A stretch of DNA of 64,000 bases, taken from Elymus sibiricus (lineage: Eukaryota; Streptophyta; Magnoliopsida; Poales; Poaceae). Location: positions 458,096,390-458,160,389 of the forward strand of contig CM077672.1 of NCBI GenBank assembly GCA_039707655.1, given 5' to 3'. Shown here in pieces: positions 10,927 through 21,812 of this stretch. Below the pieces are notes generated by a model. The model did no database searches, was not told the origin of the DNA, and saw only the letters and a list, made by a program, of their open reading frames with translations. Positions within the stretch are counted from its first letter, which is position 1; every line of letters begins with the position of its first letter. The translations under genes were made by a program, and so were the position numbers.

Positions 10927-13900
10927 TCAAGTATAAAATCGTCGCAGCAAATCCGCATTCCAAGCACGGGGCTCGTCTACTTGCTTCTGAAGGCTGTACA
11001 GGTGGTACGCTCCGTTGTGCAGAACCTTTGAAATGACGAACGGACCTTCCCACGCAGGAGCGAGCTTGTGAGGTCGCTGCTGATCCACTCGGAGCACAAG
11101 ATCTCCTTCCTGAAAGGTCCGACTTCTGACGTGCCTGCTGTGAAAACGTCGTAGATCTTGCTGATAAATGGTCGAACGGATAAGAGCCATCTCTCTCTCC
11201 TCTTCCAGGAGATCAACCGCGTCTTGCCGCACCTGCTCAGCTTCAGCTTCGGAGTATAGTTCCACTCGGGGCGAATTGTGGAGCAAGTCACTCGGCAAGA
11301 CGGCTTCAGCTCCGTACACCATGAAGAAGGGAGTGCGATTGGTGGACCGATTGGGGGTCATCCTCAAGCCCCAAAGAACTGACAGCAACTCGGTGACCCA
11401 GGCTCCAGCTGCGTGCTCTAAATAGCGCATGAGTCGCGGCTTTAACCCCTGAAGGATCAGTCCATTTGCTCTCTCAGCCTGTCCATTCGACTGCGGGTGC
11501 GCCACAGATGCGTAGTCGACTCGGGTGCCTTGAGCGGCACAGAACGTCCTGAACTCTTCCGAGTCGAAGTTTGAGCCGTTGTCAGTGATAATGCTGTGGG
11601 GTATGCCATATCTGAAGACTATCTCCTTCATGAACTTGATCGCCGTGCGGGAGTCTAGCTTCTTGATGGGTTTGGCTTCGATCCACTTAGTGAACTTGTC
11701 GACTGCAACCAGCAGGTGGGTGAATCCACTCACCCCTGTCCGGAGGGGTCCCACCATGTCGAGTCCCCGGACTGCAAATGACCAGACGAGAGGAATTGTC
11801 TTCAGAGCAGATGCAGGCTTGTGCGATAAGTTTGCATAGAACTGGCATCCGGCGCAGTGTTGGACTATCTCATGCGCAGCTTCATTGGCACGTGGCCAGA
11901 AAAAACTGGCTCGGTAAGCTTTAGCCACGATTGTCCGAGAAGACGCGTGGTGTCCACAAGTTCCCGAGTGAATCTCCTCCAGGATCAATCGACCTTCCTC
12001 CGGAGCGATGCAGCGCTGAGTCACACCGGTGACACTTTTTCTGTATAACTGATCGCCCATCATTGTAAAGGCTTTGGACCTGCGAACAATCTGGCGGGCT
12101 TCAGCTTCATCTTCTGGAAGTTCCTGCCTGAGCAGGTATGCAATGTAAGGCACTGTCCACTCGGGTGTGATTGCTAGGACCTCCATGACCAAATCGATGA
12201 CTGCCGGGACCTCGACTTCAGTCGGATCAGAAGGACTGACCGCTTGCGGGGGCTCTTCCGTGAAGGGATCTTCTTTTACCGTCGGAGAACGTAAATGCTC
12301 GAGGCACACATTGCTGGGTATGGATTTCCGAGTGGACCCGATCTTTGCCAGATCGTCTGCCTCCTGATTCTTGGCTTGGGGAACGTGATGCAGCTCCAGA
12401 CCTTCAAATTTCTTCTCCAACTTTCTCACTGCGTTGCAGTATCCTGTCATAGTGGGGCTTCTGATATCCCACTCCTTCATCACTTGGTTCACAACAAGAT
12501 CTGAGTCCCCATAGACCATCAGGCGTCGGACGCCGAGTGAGATGGCCATACGTAGACCATAAAGGAGCGCTTCGTACTCGGCTTCGTTGTTGGAGGAATC
12601 AAAGTGAATCTGCAGAACATATCTGAGACGATCGCCCTTCGGAGATACTAACACAACTCCAGCTCCTAAACCATTCAGCATCTTGGAACCGTCAAAGAAC
12701 ATGGTCCAGTGTTCCGGGTGACTCTGAATCGGTTGCTGCTGTTCAGTCCACTCGGCTAGGAAATCGGCTAATGTTTGGGACTTGATCGCCTTTTTCGCCT
12801 CGAACTTGATGTCCAGGGGCAGGAGCTCGATAGCCCACTTTGCCACTCGACCAGTCGCATCCCGATTGTTCATGATCTCAGACAGCGGGGCGTCGCTAAC
12901 GACTGACACAGTGTGCTCTTGGAAGTATTGGGCTACTTTCTTCGCAGTCAGGTAAATGCCTTAGACGAGCTTCTGGTAATGAGAATACCTCTGCTTGGAC
13001 GGAGTCAGAACTTCAGAAATATAATAGACTGGGCGCTGAACTTTGTAAGCCTTACCCTGTTCTTCTCGCTCGACTGTGAGGACAGTGCTGACAACTTGAC
13101 CAGTGGCCGCAATGTACAAGAGCAACGGCTCGTTGCTATTCGGAGCGGCAAGCACTGGTTGGGTGGAAAGCAGGGCTTTGAGCTCGACAAACGCTGCTTG
13201 TGCTTCAGCAGTCCACTCGAACGAATCAGATTTCTTCATCAATCGGTACAGGGGCAGTGCCTTCTCACCGAGACGGGAGATGAATCGGCTCAGAGCTGCG
13301 AGGCAACCCGTGAGCTTCTGTACATCATGAAGACGTTCAGGACGTTTCATTCGTACAATCGCCCCGATCTTCTCAGGATTAGCATCTATCCCTCGTTCGG
13401 AAATGAGGAAACCGAGTAGTTTGCCCCCAGGAACTCCGAAAGTGCACTTTGCTGGATCCAGCTTGATATCATACTTCCGCAGATTTGTGAAAGTTTCAGC
13501 TAGGTCAGCCAGCAGGTCGGAACCTTTTCTGGACTTGACCACTATGTCATCCATGTATGCCTCGATGTTTCGACTGATCTGTTTATGCAAACACTTCTGC
13601 ACCATGCGCATGAAAGTGGCACCAGCATTTTTAAGACCGAAAGGCATGGTGATATAGCAGAAACACCCGAATGGGGTGATAAAGGCTGTTTTTATTTCAT
13701 CTGGCCCATACAGTTGGATCTGGTGGTACCCGGAGTACGCATCCAGAAAAGACAGTCGCTCACAACCCGCGGTGGAATCTACGATTTGATCTATGCGGGG
13801 GAGCGGGAAATGATCCTTGGGGCAGACCCGATTGATGTGCTTGAAATCAATGCACATTCGGAGAGACTTGTCCTTCTTAGGGACCATGACAATGTTGGCG

Positions 13901-14322
13901 AGCCACTCGGAGTGGTACACCTCACGGATGAACTCGGCTGCCAGGAGCCGAGCAACTTCTTCGCCAATGGCCTTCCTCTTCTGTGTAGCAGAGCGACGGA
14001 GATGCTCCTTCACAGGTTTCGCCTTTGGGTCGACTCGCAAACGGTGCTCAGCCATCTCCCTGGGTACACCCGGCATGTCGGATGGTTTCCATGCGAAGAT
14101 GTCCCAGTTCTCACGAAGGAACTGGATGAGCGCTTCTTCCTATTTGTTGTCGAGTGTTGTTGATATGTTGGTGGGGGCAGCATTGGGATCTTCCGGGTGG
14201 ATGTGCACAGGCTTCGTGTCGTCGGCCGACTGAAACGCAAATTCTGCAGCCGGCTTCTTGGAGCGTAGCAGATCACTCGGATCGGCATTTTTCTTGTACT
14301 CCTCCAGTTCCACCATGGCCAT
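10927..14322 (-). pseudogene. Gypsy A pol: reverse transcriptase, RNase H, integrase
   Basis: Same frame as the gag-protease ORF but separated from it by TAG at 14323. Two further stops are TAG at 14140 and TAA at 12961. RT occupies 14076-12961 with motif YMDDIVVKS and the Gypsy-type LPRIDQIVDSTAGCERLSFL block. RNase H follows from 12909 (MFFDGSKMLNGLGAG, NNEAEYEALLYGL). Integrase ends at 10927, with an H-C finger (HSGTCGHHASS, CAGCQFYA), DMVGPL, TDNGSNF and QAERANG (catalytic D, D, E). There are no frameshifts; only point stops inactivate it. The C-terminus AWNADLLRRFYT is typical of Tat-type elements. Confidence 0.92.
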
Positions 14323-17208
14323 CTACTCACCAGCTATCTTGGACCCTTGCTGCAAACACTCCTCCGCGCGTTGTCGACTGCCAGTGACTGTGATCACACC
14401 TTTGGGGCCAGGCATCTTCAGCTTGAGATACACATAACATGGACGGGCCATGAAACGTGCGTAAGCCGGCTGACCAAGGATGGCATGGTAGGCGCTGCGG
14501 AAGTCGACCACTTCGAAGGTCAGCCTTTCCTTCTGGAAGTTCTTGTCGTCTCCAAAGACCACATCCAGGGCGATCTGCCCGAGTGACTTTTCTTTCTTGC
14601 CGGGGATCACTCCGTGGAACTGCATGCTGCTCTCGTTGAGTCGGGACATCGGAATGCCCATCGCTTGCAGAGTATCAGCGTACAGTATGTTCAGTCCACT
14701 TCCACCGTCCATGAGTACCTTGCGCAATCGGACGCCCCCCACGACTGGATCGACCACCAGCGCCTGCCGCCCAGGGGTGGCAATGTAAGCTGGGTGGTCC
14801 GACTGATCAAAGGTGATCGGAGTCTTCGACCAGTTCAGAAACTTTGTCGTCTCCGGCATGGCCATGTTCACTTCTCGGTTGATAACTTTCAACCGGCTCC
14901 TGCTCTCTACATCTGCAAAGATCATCAGGGTTGCGTTGACACTGGGAAAAGGTTCATCTTTGTCTCCATCATCAGCGTCTTCTGGGCTCTTCTCACTTGA
15001 CGGGCCCTCTCGGAACTGCTGAATCAATAGTCTGCACTGTCGAGTGGTATGCTTGGGCAATATCAGATTGCCCTCTTCATCCTTTCTGGTGTGGATGTGA
15101 CACGGCAAATCGAGGACATCTTGGCCCGACTGATCTCTCTTTTTCTTCAGGATCCACTTTTCCTTAGCCTTCCCCTTGTTCTTGGCTTGGCCAGCCAGTG
15201 CGCCAGCCTCAGCCTGAACCGAACCATCAGCTTTGCGCTTCGGCTTCCGACTGGGATTACTGTTTTCGGGGTTGGGTTCACTGGTTTTCCCTTTGCCGTT
15301 ACGGAGACGGTCCTCCTCTTCTCCGTTTGCGTACCGAGTGGCGATCTCCATCATCCGGCTCATGGTCAAAGATCCTGACCGACCGAATTTCAGGATGAGC
15401 TCCCGATATCTGACTCCTGCCTTGAAGGCACAGACTGCTTGATGCTCCGTGACATTCTCCACCACATGATGCAAGGTTGTCCACCGCTGAATGTACTCCC
15501 TCAAGGTTTCATTCGGCTTCTGCACACAATGTTGTAGCTCAGACAATCCAGCCGGGCGTTTGCACGTGCCCTCGAATGTTTTGATGAACACTCGGGCCAA
15601 ATCTTCCCAGCAGTATATGCTCGCCGGAGTGAGCTGATTGAGCCAGGCGCGGGCGGACCCTTCCAGCATCAATGGCAAATGCTTCATAGCTACATAGTCA
15701 TTTCCTCCTCCAATCTGCACAGCCACTCGGTAATCCTCTAACCAAGTTTCTGGCTTGGACTCACCGGTGAACTTGCTTACTCCAGCCGCCAATCTGAAGT
15801 TAGGCGGGATCTCAGCGGCCCGGATGGCCCTGCTGAAACACTCGGGCCCGGAGATGAATGCTCCACTTCCACTCGGACGATCTCTGTCCAAGTTCTCTCT
15901 CAGAGCTCTGCCTCTGTCGACCAGGTTCTGAGCGAGAACGGATCTCGTGTTGAACTGCGGGTCACGGTGGTCGACTGGCTCTCTCTGGCGATAACCGTCA
16001 CCATGACGGGGAGGGCTGGCCCTCCGATCTTTGCCGTAAGGACGCCTGGCGTCATAAGGCCAGGGCGCGTACGAGCCATCCCGCGGAGGGGGCGACTGCA
16101 TGCGGTGACGATCATCCTGACGCCGCGGGGGCGTATTCCGACTGCGACCCTGCCCCGAGTACTGGTCTCGGTGCCGGTCTTGGTCATTTTGCCGCGGAGG
16201 CGAGTGTCTGTTTCTCCTTGGAGACACTGGGCTGTGGGCCGACTGAACGGTGTCAGCCCTAACGGATCTGCTGTGAATCCGGTCGCGTGACTGGGATACT
16301 GCCGAATTTTGCTCCTCTGCCGCCTTGAGCAGGGCCCGGATCTGCCGAAGACCCTCCCCTACCTCGGATTGGGACGGCTCAATGGAATCTGCTATCCGAG
16401 TGGCCGCCGCCAGATTCTGGACGGGAGTGCGGAATACATGGAAACTCTGTTGCTGGTCATTCGAGAACAACTGCCGCTGTCGCCGACTGGGACTGGGCTG
16501 ATGTTGCCTGCGGGCGCGATCGTCGAGTGACTTCTGGAGCGCTTCCAGACAATTGCGCTCAGCCAAGTTGGCTTGGCGCACGGCCTCCAAAGCCTGAGCC
16601 TCGGGGGTCGTCCCAACGATGGGCGTCTGGAGGGCCTGCTCGGTCCTGCGCTGCTGTTCCTCCCTCTGCTGCCAAGTGAGAGGTCGGGGGACGTACTCGT
16701 CGTCATGTCGGTCCCTGCCGCCGCCAAGATCAGGGCGCGACGGGTCACCGTTCTCCGCGCCGCCGCGGCCGTACCCAGGTGGACTGGGCGGGGAATCGGC
16801 CATCAGCACCTCCACAGCAGGATCGCTGCTCTCGCATTCGGATAAGCTTTCCGAGTGCTCATGCACGGAGGCGAACAGATCGAAGACAGGTTCGTTGGGC
16901 TCGATTGCCGCAATCTGCGGGGTTGCAGCCTGAAGGGCCACCGCGTGCCTGATCCACCGGTGAAGCCGCGAGCGTCCGGAGCGCTTGCGACGACGGCTGG
17001 TGGAGAGCGAAGAGGTCGACTGATAAGGAGTCGACGGTTGCCGAAGAAGGACGCCGAAGGTACTCGCGCGGAAGTGCGCCGTGCCGCGGACGGGCAACGC
17101 CTCGACATCCAGCGGGGCTTCCTGGAGCCACGCCGAATCATCGGCGATGAAGCTGAGGACGCCGAAACGGATCTCGCCGCCCAGAGTCAGTCCGCCGCCG
17201 GAAACCAT
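14323..17208 (-). CDS. Gypsy A gag-protease
   Basis: Open frame of 961 codons on the minus strand. I chose the ATG at 17208 because the ORF upstream of it runs into the primer-binding site and LTR. The first third is low-complexity, with Arg/Ser/Asp/Pro-rich repeats. The retrotransposon gag core lies around 15900-15450 (PETWLEDYRVAVQIGGGNDY, GSARAWLNQL, FIKTFEGTCKRP, LREYIQRWTTL). A basic region follows, then an aspartic protease with LMDGGSGLNILYADTL, where Gly replaces the Ser/Thr of the usual D-S/T-G, as commonly seen in Tat and Athila elements. The ORF ends at TAG 14325-14323, where family members usually read on into RT; Gln is the likely original residue. This is the longest intact retroelement ORF in the window. 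Confidence 0.9.
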   Translation of the reverse strand: MVSGGGLTLGGEIRFGVLSFIADDSAWLQEAPLDVEALPVRGTAHFRASTFGVLLRQPSTPYQSTSSLSTSRRRKRSGRSRLHRWIRHAVALQAATPQIAAIEPNEPVFDLFASVHEHSESLSECESSDPAVEVLMADSPPSPPGYGRGGAENGDPSRPDLGGGRDRHDDEYVPRPLTWQQREEQQRRTEQALQTPIVGTTPEAQALEAVRQANLAERNCLEALQKSLDDRARRQHQPSPSRRQRQLFSNDQQQSFHVFRTPVQNLAAATRIADSIEPSQSEVGEGLRQIRALLKAAEEQNSAVSQSRDRIHSRSVRADTVQSAHSPVSPRRNRHSPPRQNDQDRHRDQYSGQGRSRNTPPRRQDDRHRMQSPPPRDGSYAPWPYDARRPYGKDRRASPPRHGDGYRQREPVDHRDPQFNTRSVLAQNLVDRGRALRENLDRDRPSGSGAFISGPECFSRAIRAAEIPPNFRLAAGVSKFTGESKPETWLEDYRVAVQIGGGNDYVAMKHLPLMLEGSARAWLNQLTPASIYCWEDLARVFIKTFEGTCKRPAGLSELQHCVQKPNETLREYIQRWTTLHHVVENVTEHQAVCAFKAGVRYRELILKFGRSGSLTMSRMMEIATRYANGEEEDRLRNGKGKTSEPNPENSNPSRKPKRKADGSVQAEAGALAGQAKNKGKAKEKWILKKKRDQSGQDVLDLPCHIHTRKDEEGNLILPKHTTRQCRLLIQQFREGPSSEKSPEDADDGDKDEPFPSVNATLMIFADVESRSRLKVINREVNMAMPETTKFLNWSKTPITFDQSDHPAYIATPGRQALVVDPVVGGVRLRKVLMDGGSGLNILYADTLQAMGIPMSRLNESSMQFHGVIPGKKEKSLGQIALDVVFGDDKNFQKERLTFEVVDFRSAYHAILGQPAYARFMARPCYVYLKLKMPGPKGVITVTGSRQRAEECLQQGSKIAGE

Positions 17209-17257
17209 GGTGATGGTGGAAAAAATGCAACTACGACGGAAGTCGCTAGACGCCTGC

Positions 17258-17275
17258 CCCACGGTGGGCGCCAAC
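17258..17275 (-). other. Primer-binding site of Gypsy A
   Basis: Minus-strand GTTGGCGCCCACCGTGGGG starts directly after the 5' LTR end (CACGACA). TTGGCGCCCACCGTGG is a common PBS of large grass Gypsy elements. Confidence 0.85.
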
Positions 17276-17838
17276 TGTCGTGGGTGCAAGTCTGACAGTA
17301 GTGTGTAGGGGTAGGGCAGAGCCTAGCTATGGCGCAGGTGTTACACTCGGATTTACGAGTTCAGGCCCCTCAGCGGTGGAGGTAACAGCCCTACGTCTCG
17401 GTGCTCTAGAGCTTGATTGCTTGAGTGTATGAGTTACAAATGGATTGCGAACCCTTGGAATGGAGCTGGGGTGACTTATATAGTCTTCGCCAGCCCTCCC
17501 ATGAATGCCGCCATCACCAGGGGTTAAGAGGGGTTTAAGGGCACCAGGTAACGGGCGCATTGATTACAATTAATACAGGCAAACGTGCGTCCCGACCGTT
17601 GCGCTCCCGGAGTCTCCTGGTTTTCTCTGGTCGAGTGACTTTCGGGTGCTCCGAGTGAAACAAGCTGGTCGAGTGAACTCTTGCCTCCTGAGTGGTTCGT
17701 CGAGCTCCGAATGAATGTTAGTTTGCAGAACTCTTGGTTGCTAATCTGGCCCTGGGGCCCAGTATAAGACGTGTGGCGTCCTAGGGTAGGGTCTATAGGT
17801 CAGGCCTATTACCCTATCCCTAGTATATGCCCTCGTCA
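17276..17838 (-). repeat. 5' LTR of Gypsy A
   Basis: 563 bp, TG...CA, partner of 4180-4753. The minus-strand TATATAAG promoter motif lies near 17483-17476. The outer end abuts the target duplication CCTGT at 17839-17843. Confidence 0.93.
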
Positions 17839-17843
17839 CCTGT

Positions 17844-18571
17844 TTTAAGCCATAGAGAGCCTTATCAAGTTTGCACACATAGTGAGGTGCTTTCTTATCT
17901 GCATACCTAGGTGGTTGTCTCATGTAAACCTCCTCTTCCAGAACACCATGCAAGAACGCGTTCTGAACATCTAGCTGCCTCAAACTCCAACCCCTAGAAA
18001 CAGCAATAGCTAGCACTAGTCTAATAGTTGCAGCTTTAACAACAGGACTAAATGTATCTTCATAATCTAGACCATAGCGTTGCTTGAACCCTTTTGCAAC
18101 TAGACGTGCCTTATACCTGTCAATCGAGCCATCTACCTTTTTCTTAATTCTATACACCCATTTACAGTCAATGATGTTTTTACCTCGTTGTTCAGGTACA
18201 AGATGCCACGTTTTATTTTTCATGAATGCAAAGTACTCTTCATCCATTGCATTTTTCCACTTCAAATCTCCAAGTGCATCTTCTAACCTTGCTGGCTCTC
18301 CTGCAACACATAACATGCCATAGGGTATAGTACCATCCGTTCTAACTTTTGGATTTCTTATACCTTTTTGTAAACGAGTCATGACTCGTGAAACCGATGC
18401 AGGCGGTGGCTGAACAGAAGGTGTAGGCTGCTGTACAGGATATGGCACAGGCGACCATGCCACAGAAGATCCGGGCGATCCACCAGATTCTCCAGATCCG
18501 CTTTGCACAGCTGATCCGGACCCAGAATTCGTCGCCGCCTGTGTGGTCGCGCCTGAACCAATGAAATCCAT
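17844..18571 (-). pseudogene. Copia C reverse transcriptase, N-terminal part
   Basis: Minus-strand sequence encodes the Copia RT entry region: [20 protein letters not shown], then [41 protein letters not shown] and [10 protein letters not shown]. It stops at the Gypsy A insertion (17839) and resumes at 4174 with APRAWYS. No stop lies inside the RT stretch. The upstream region (18571-18698) is GC-rich linker in a decayed frame. Confidence 0.9.
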
Positions 18572-18697
18572 CGCTGCAGACCTGCATGCCGTAGAGGATC
18601 CTAGAGGCGTCGCTGTCGCCTGAGTGCGCGTGGGCCAGTGGGACCCCGAGCCAGATCCCGGGCCGACCGTCTCAGGCTGGAGACTGGTCGCGATTGG

Positions 18698-20253
18698 CTA
18701 CCCGCACGTGGGGCGCGGGGCCAGCCCACTGCCTGGCGACGTGGCAGTTTGGTGCTGGCTCCTGGTGGGCGCACGATCCGGAGTCGATCTCCGTGCGCGA
18801 TCCGAGGGTGCCTGAGGCTGCGGTGTCGCAGGCTGCTCTAGATCCGCCTCGTGCTCCACGCCTGCTTCTTCTTCCTCCAGCACATCAAATATAGGGCCGT
18901 TTTGTGCCAAATTTTGATCATTTTCAGCTCCGTTTTCTCCTGCATTTTCTCCATGAATCTGCACAGGAATAGACGCACAACTAGAACTGGTTGAATTATC
19001 ATATTGGTCAGTATAATCATTGCCCCCTTGCTCAAAATTCCAAAGGTTGGAGAGAAGAAGAAGAATTTCTTTCTTAAGAATGGCTCCAGCATTTGGGTGA
19101 AGAGACTCAAACGGAAAGATGGATTCATCAAACACGACATCACGAGATATATAAACTCTGCTAGTAGCAACATCTAGGCATTTTACTCCCTTGTGGATAG
19201 GACTATATCCTAGAAACACACATTTTTTTGAGCGGAATGCAAGTTTGCGTGCATTATATGGTCGTAGGTTGGGCCAGCATGCACAACCAAAGACGCGCAA
19301 AGATTTGTAATCTGGAGTAGTGTCAAAAAGACGTGTGATAGGTGTCTCAAATTTGATGAATTTGCTAGGGAGCAAGTTTATGAGATATGTGGCAGTCAAA
19401 AATCTTCATCCCAAAATTTTAGTGGCATAGATGCATTTGCAAGAAGAGCTAATCCTACCTCAACAACATGGCGATGCTTTCTTTCTGCAGAACCATTCTG
19501 TTGATGTGCATGTGGACATGAAACATAATGTGAGATGCCAAGTTGCTGAAAAAAGGAATTGAGCTTCTAGTATTCACCTCCCCGGTCAGTTTGCATGGCA
19601 ATGATCTTAGTGTTCAATTTTCTCTCAACAAGATTTTTAAAGTTTGAGAAAACTTGAAACACTTCAGACCTTTTCTTAAGGAGATAGATCCAAGTAAACT
19701 TACTATAATCATCAGTAAAGCTTACATAGTATGAATATCTACCAACTGAAGTAGGAGCTGGCCCCCAAACATCTGAGAATACAAGTTGTAAGGGTGCAGT
19801 AGAGATGCTAGTAGATACAGGATATGGAAGCTGGTGACTTTTAGCCTGTTGACATGGATCACAAACTGACTCAATACTAGACTCATGCGAGTGAGGAAGT
19901 TTATTTTTACTAAGCACAAGCTTGACAATGACCGATGAGGGATTACCTAATCTACTATGCCACTTTGATGATGAAGGCTTGATGGCGACAAATGCTTGCT
20001 TATTCAACGATGATGATGAAGATGATGAAGATATGAGTGGGTAGAGGCCTCCCACACACTTGCCCCTAAGAAGTATTCTCCTCGTGTCCAAGTCCTTAAC
20101 CAAAAAGAAATAAGGATAAAATTCAATGAGGACACAATTATCTAGAGTAAATCTATGAACAGAGAGAAGACTTTTTGATGTTTGAGGCACATGTAGAATT
20201 CTATTTAGATGCAAAAAAATTGTAGGGGTTTTGATAATTGAACGAACCAACAT
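18698..20253 (-). pseudogene. Copia C GAG-pre-integrase and integrase
   Basis: The GAG-pre-integrase finger (KWHSRLGNPS, CDPCQQAKSHQLPYP) is followed by the integrase core: FSDVWGPAP, then FTDDYSKFTWIYLLKKRSEV, then DRGGEY, and after a TAG at 19567 (where EYQKLNSFF is expected) the block NGSAERKHRHVVE with the catalytic Glu. The C-terminal part (YLINLLPSKF, RVFGCACWPNLRPYN, FLGYSPIHKG) runs to 18698 in a shifted frame. At least one frameshift and one stop make it inactive. Confidence 0.88.
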
Positions 20254-20998
20254 GATTAATTTTCATACCAGAACTGCTTGCGGTGCGCACTTGGTCGTGA
20301 CCGTGGTACTTGTCTCTGATCGTTAGCTTGTCCAATTCACCGGTGATGTGGTTTGTAGCACCGGTATCCGCATACCAGTTCGTGTCGATGCCGTAGGAGT
20401 CGGTGATGACATTTGCCTCCTTTTCCTCGTACTCATCTTCCTCATAGCGATCCCAACACTCACCGGGCGCCCCCGCGGTGATGCTTGGGGCAGATTTGGC
20501 ACTCGGGATAGTCCCGGTGAGGTGGGCGTTGCTACTGCTGCTGTTGGGGACGGCCACCTCTCCTGTTGCCGTTGCTTGGAGAAGAATAGGGTGAGCGCCT
20601 CCCTCGACCGCGGCCTCTGTTGCCGCACCCGCGCCCTCTACCGCGAGACTGGCCACGCCCCCTGTACGCCAAGTTTGCAGAGGTGTTGAAGCCAGCGTCG
20701 GAGCCGTCGCCTAGCATCTCCATCCGCTGATCAAAAGCGGCGATCTAGGCGAAGAGTTCGTCGATGGTGATGGAGGTTTTGACGGCGCCAATGGACGCCA
20801 CGACCGGATCATAGTCCCGATCGACACCAGCGAGGACATAGTCCACCATCTCTGGATCAGAGACAGGCCGGCCTGCTGCAGCAAGCTCATCCCCCAGATT
20901 TTTCATCCGGGTGATGTATGAGGTACTCGACATGGAGCCCTTCTTGGTGGTGGTGATGGCAATTCTCAAATTCGTGATTCGAGATTGAGACTGCGATG
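20254..20998 (-). pseudogene. Copia C gag C-terminus and aspartic protease
   Basis: Directly beyond the Gypsy B insertion point the gag continues (ITNLRIAITTTKKGSMSSTS, YITRMKNLGDELAAAGRPVS, YDPVVASIGA). A TAG at 20745 stands where the family has Gln. An Arg/Gly-rich stretch precedes a zinc-knuckle remnant split over two frames (CQIC in one, CWDRYEEDE in another), which indicates compensating indels near 20500-20560. The protease signature NWYADTGATNHITGEL is intact in the second frame. Confidence 0.85.
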
Positions 20999-21003
20999 CA
21001 AAC

Positions 21004-21793
21004 TGTCGGGGGGATGATCCCCGGGTAGGCAACGGAGCCCGGATCCCTTTCGAAACATCGGGGCAGGCCAAGCCCCTCAATCCAACTGGCCCGCGCGAGC
21101 CGGCTCGGCGTGGCAACCCGGCCTGGCCGGCTGGCCGCTCGAGGGCAAACCCTCACAACAAGACAAGTGTGGCGACAACATTCCCTGTGCCCCCGCCCGG
21201 GGCGGGCGGTGGCCGGGCGGCGCGATCCTGTTGCTAGGCGGCGCCGACCGCCCTATGACGGACGACAAGACCTGCCACAGTGCCGCGCTGCCGACCGAAC
21301 CCGTGCCCGGCGGACCCGGCGCACCTGGCAGGCCAGGCGCACCCGGCGGACTCGGCGCACCCGGCGTACCTGGCATACCCGGCGCACCCGGCGGACCCGG
21401 CGGACCCGGCGACCCGGCTGCCCCCACCGCCGGCTCCTAGACGATGACACCAGGGCCCCATGCCCATGTAATTTACCCATTGTAACCCTGGGGGTCGACC
21501 TATAAGACCCCCCAGTAGGCCTCCATGCAGAGGGGTTCGATTTAGTTCAGTTCGCATCACCTTCCACCACACACATGCAAACACAGCTCCAGGAGCAACC
21601 ATGTAACCTCTGTGCACTCCATACTCCATTCGGCAGGATTAGGGGTGTTACCTCTCCGGAGGGCCCCGAACCTGGGTACGTCTAGTGTCCCGCACTTGCG
21701 CGTGCCAACCTCGCCTCCGAAACCCTCCGGCGTCCTCCTGTAACCCCAGCTCTTTAGCCATATTATGGCATCTGCCGTGAGAATACCACGACA
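21004..21793 (+). repeat. 5' LTR of Gypsy B
   Basis: 790 bp beginning TGTCGGGGGGATGATCCCC and ending ATACCACGACA. A TATA-like CTATAAGACC lies near 21500. Around 21300-21420 a 9-bp unit, CCCGGCGCA and variants, is tandemly repeated and has more copies here than in the 3' LTR. Confidence 0.93.
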
Positions 21794-21794
21794 G

Positions 21795-21812
21795 TTGGCA
21801 CCCACCATGGGG
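21795..21812 (+). other. Primer-binding site of Gypsy B
   Basis: TTGGCACCCACCATGGGG one base after the LTR end. It has the same placement as in Gypsy A, where the site reads TTGGCGCCCACCGTGGGG. Confidence 0.8.

Larger units (their letters stand above)
4180..17838 (-). mobile_element. Gypsy A: Tat-type LTR retrotransposon with antisense gene
   Basis: The element is 13.66 kb, bounded by TG...CA termini and perfect 5-bp target duplications CCTGT at 4175-4179 and 17839-17843, inserted in the Copia C RT. Minus-strand order is LTR (17838-17276), PBS, gag-protease, RT, RNase H, integrase, 18-unit tandem array, antisense accessory gene, PPT, LTR (4753-4180). Order RT-RH-INT marks it as Gypsy. The large extra gag-side region, protease motif DGGSG and antisense ORF fit the Tat/Retand group. 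I count about ten substitutions and four indels between the two LTRs. Gag-pol is one frame with three nonsense codons (14323, 14140, 12961). Confidence 0.93.

Noticed and set aside
21077..21427. Collagen-like protein on the minus strand of the Gypsy B LTR
   Set aside because: It is the translation of a 9-bp minisatellite within an LTR. The 3' LTR copy has a different repeat number and no gene structure.
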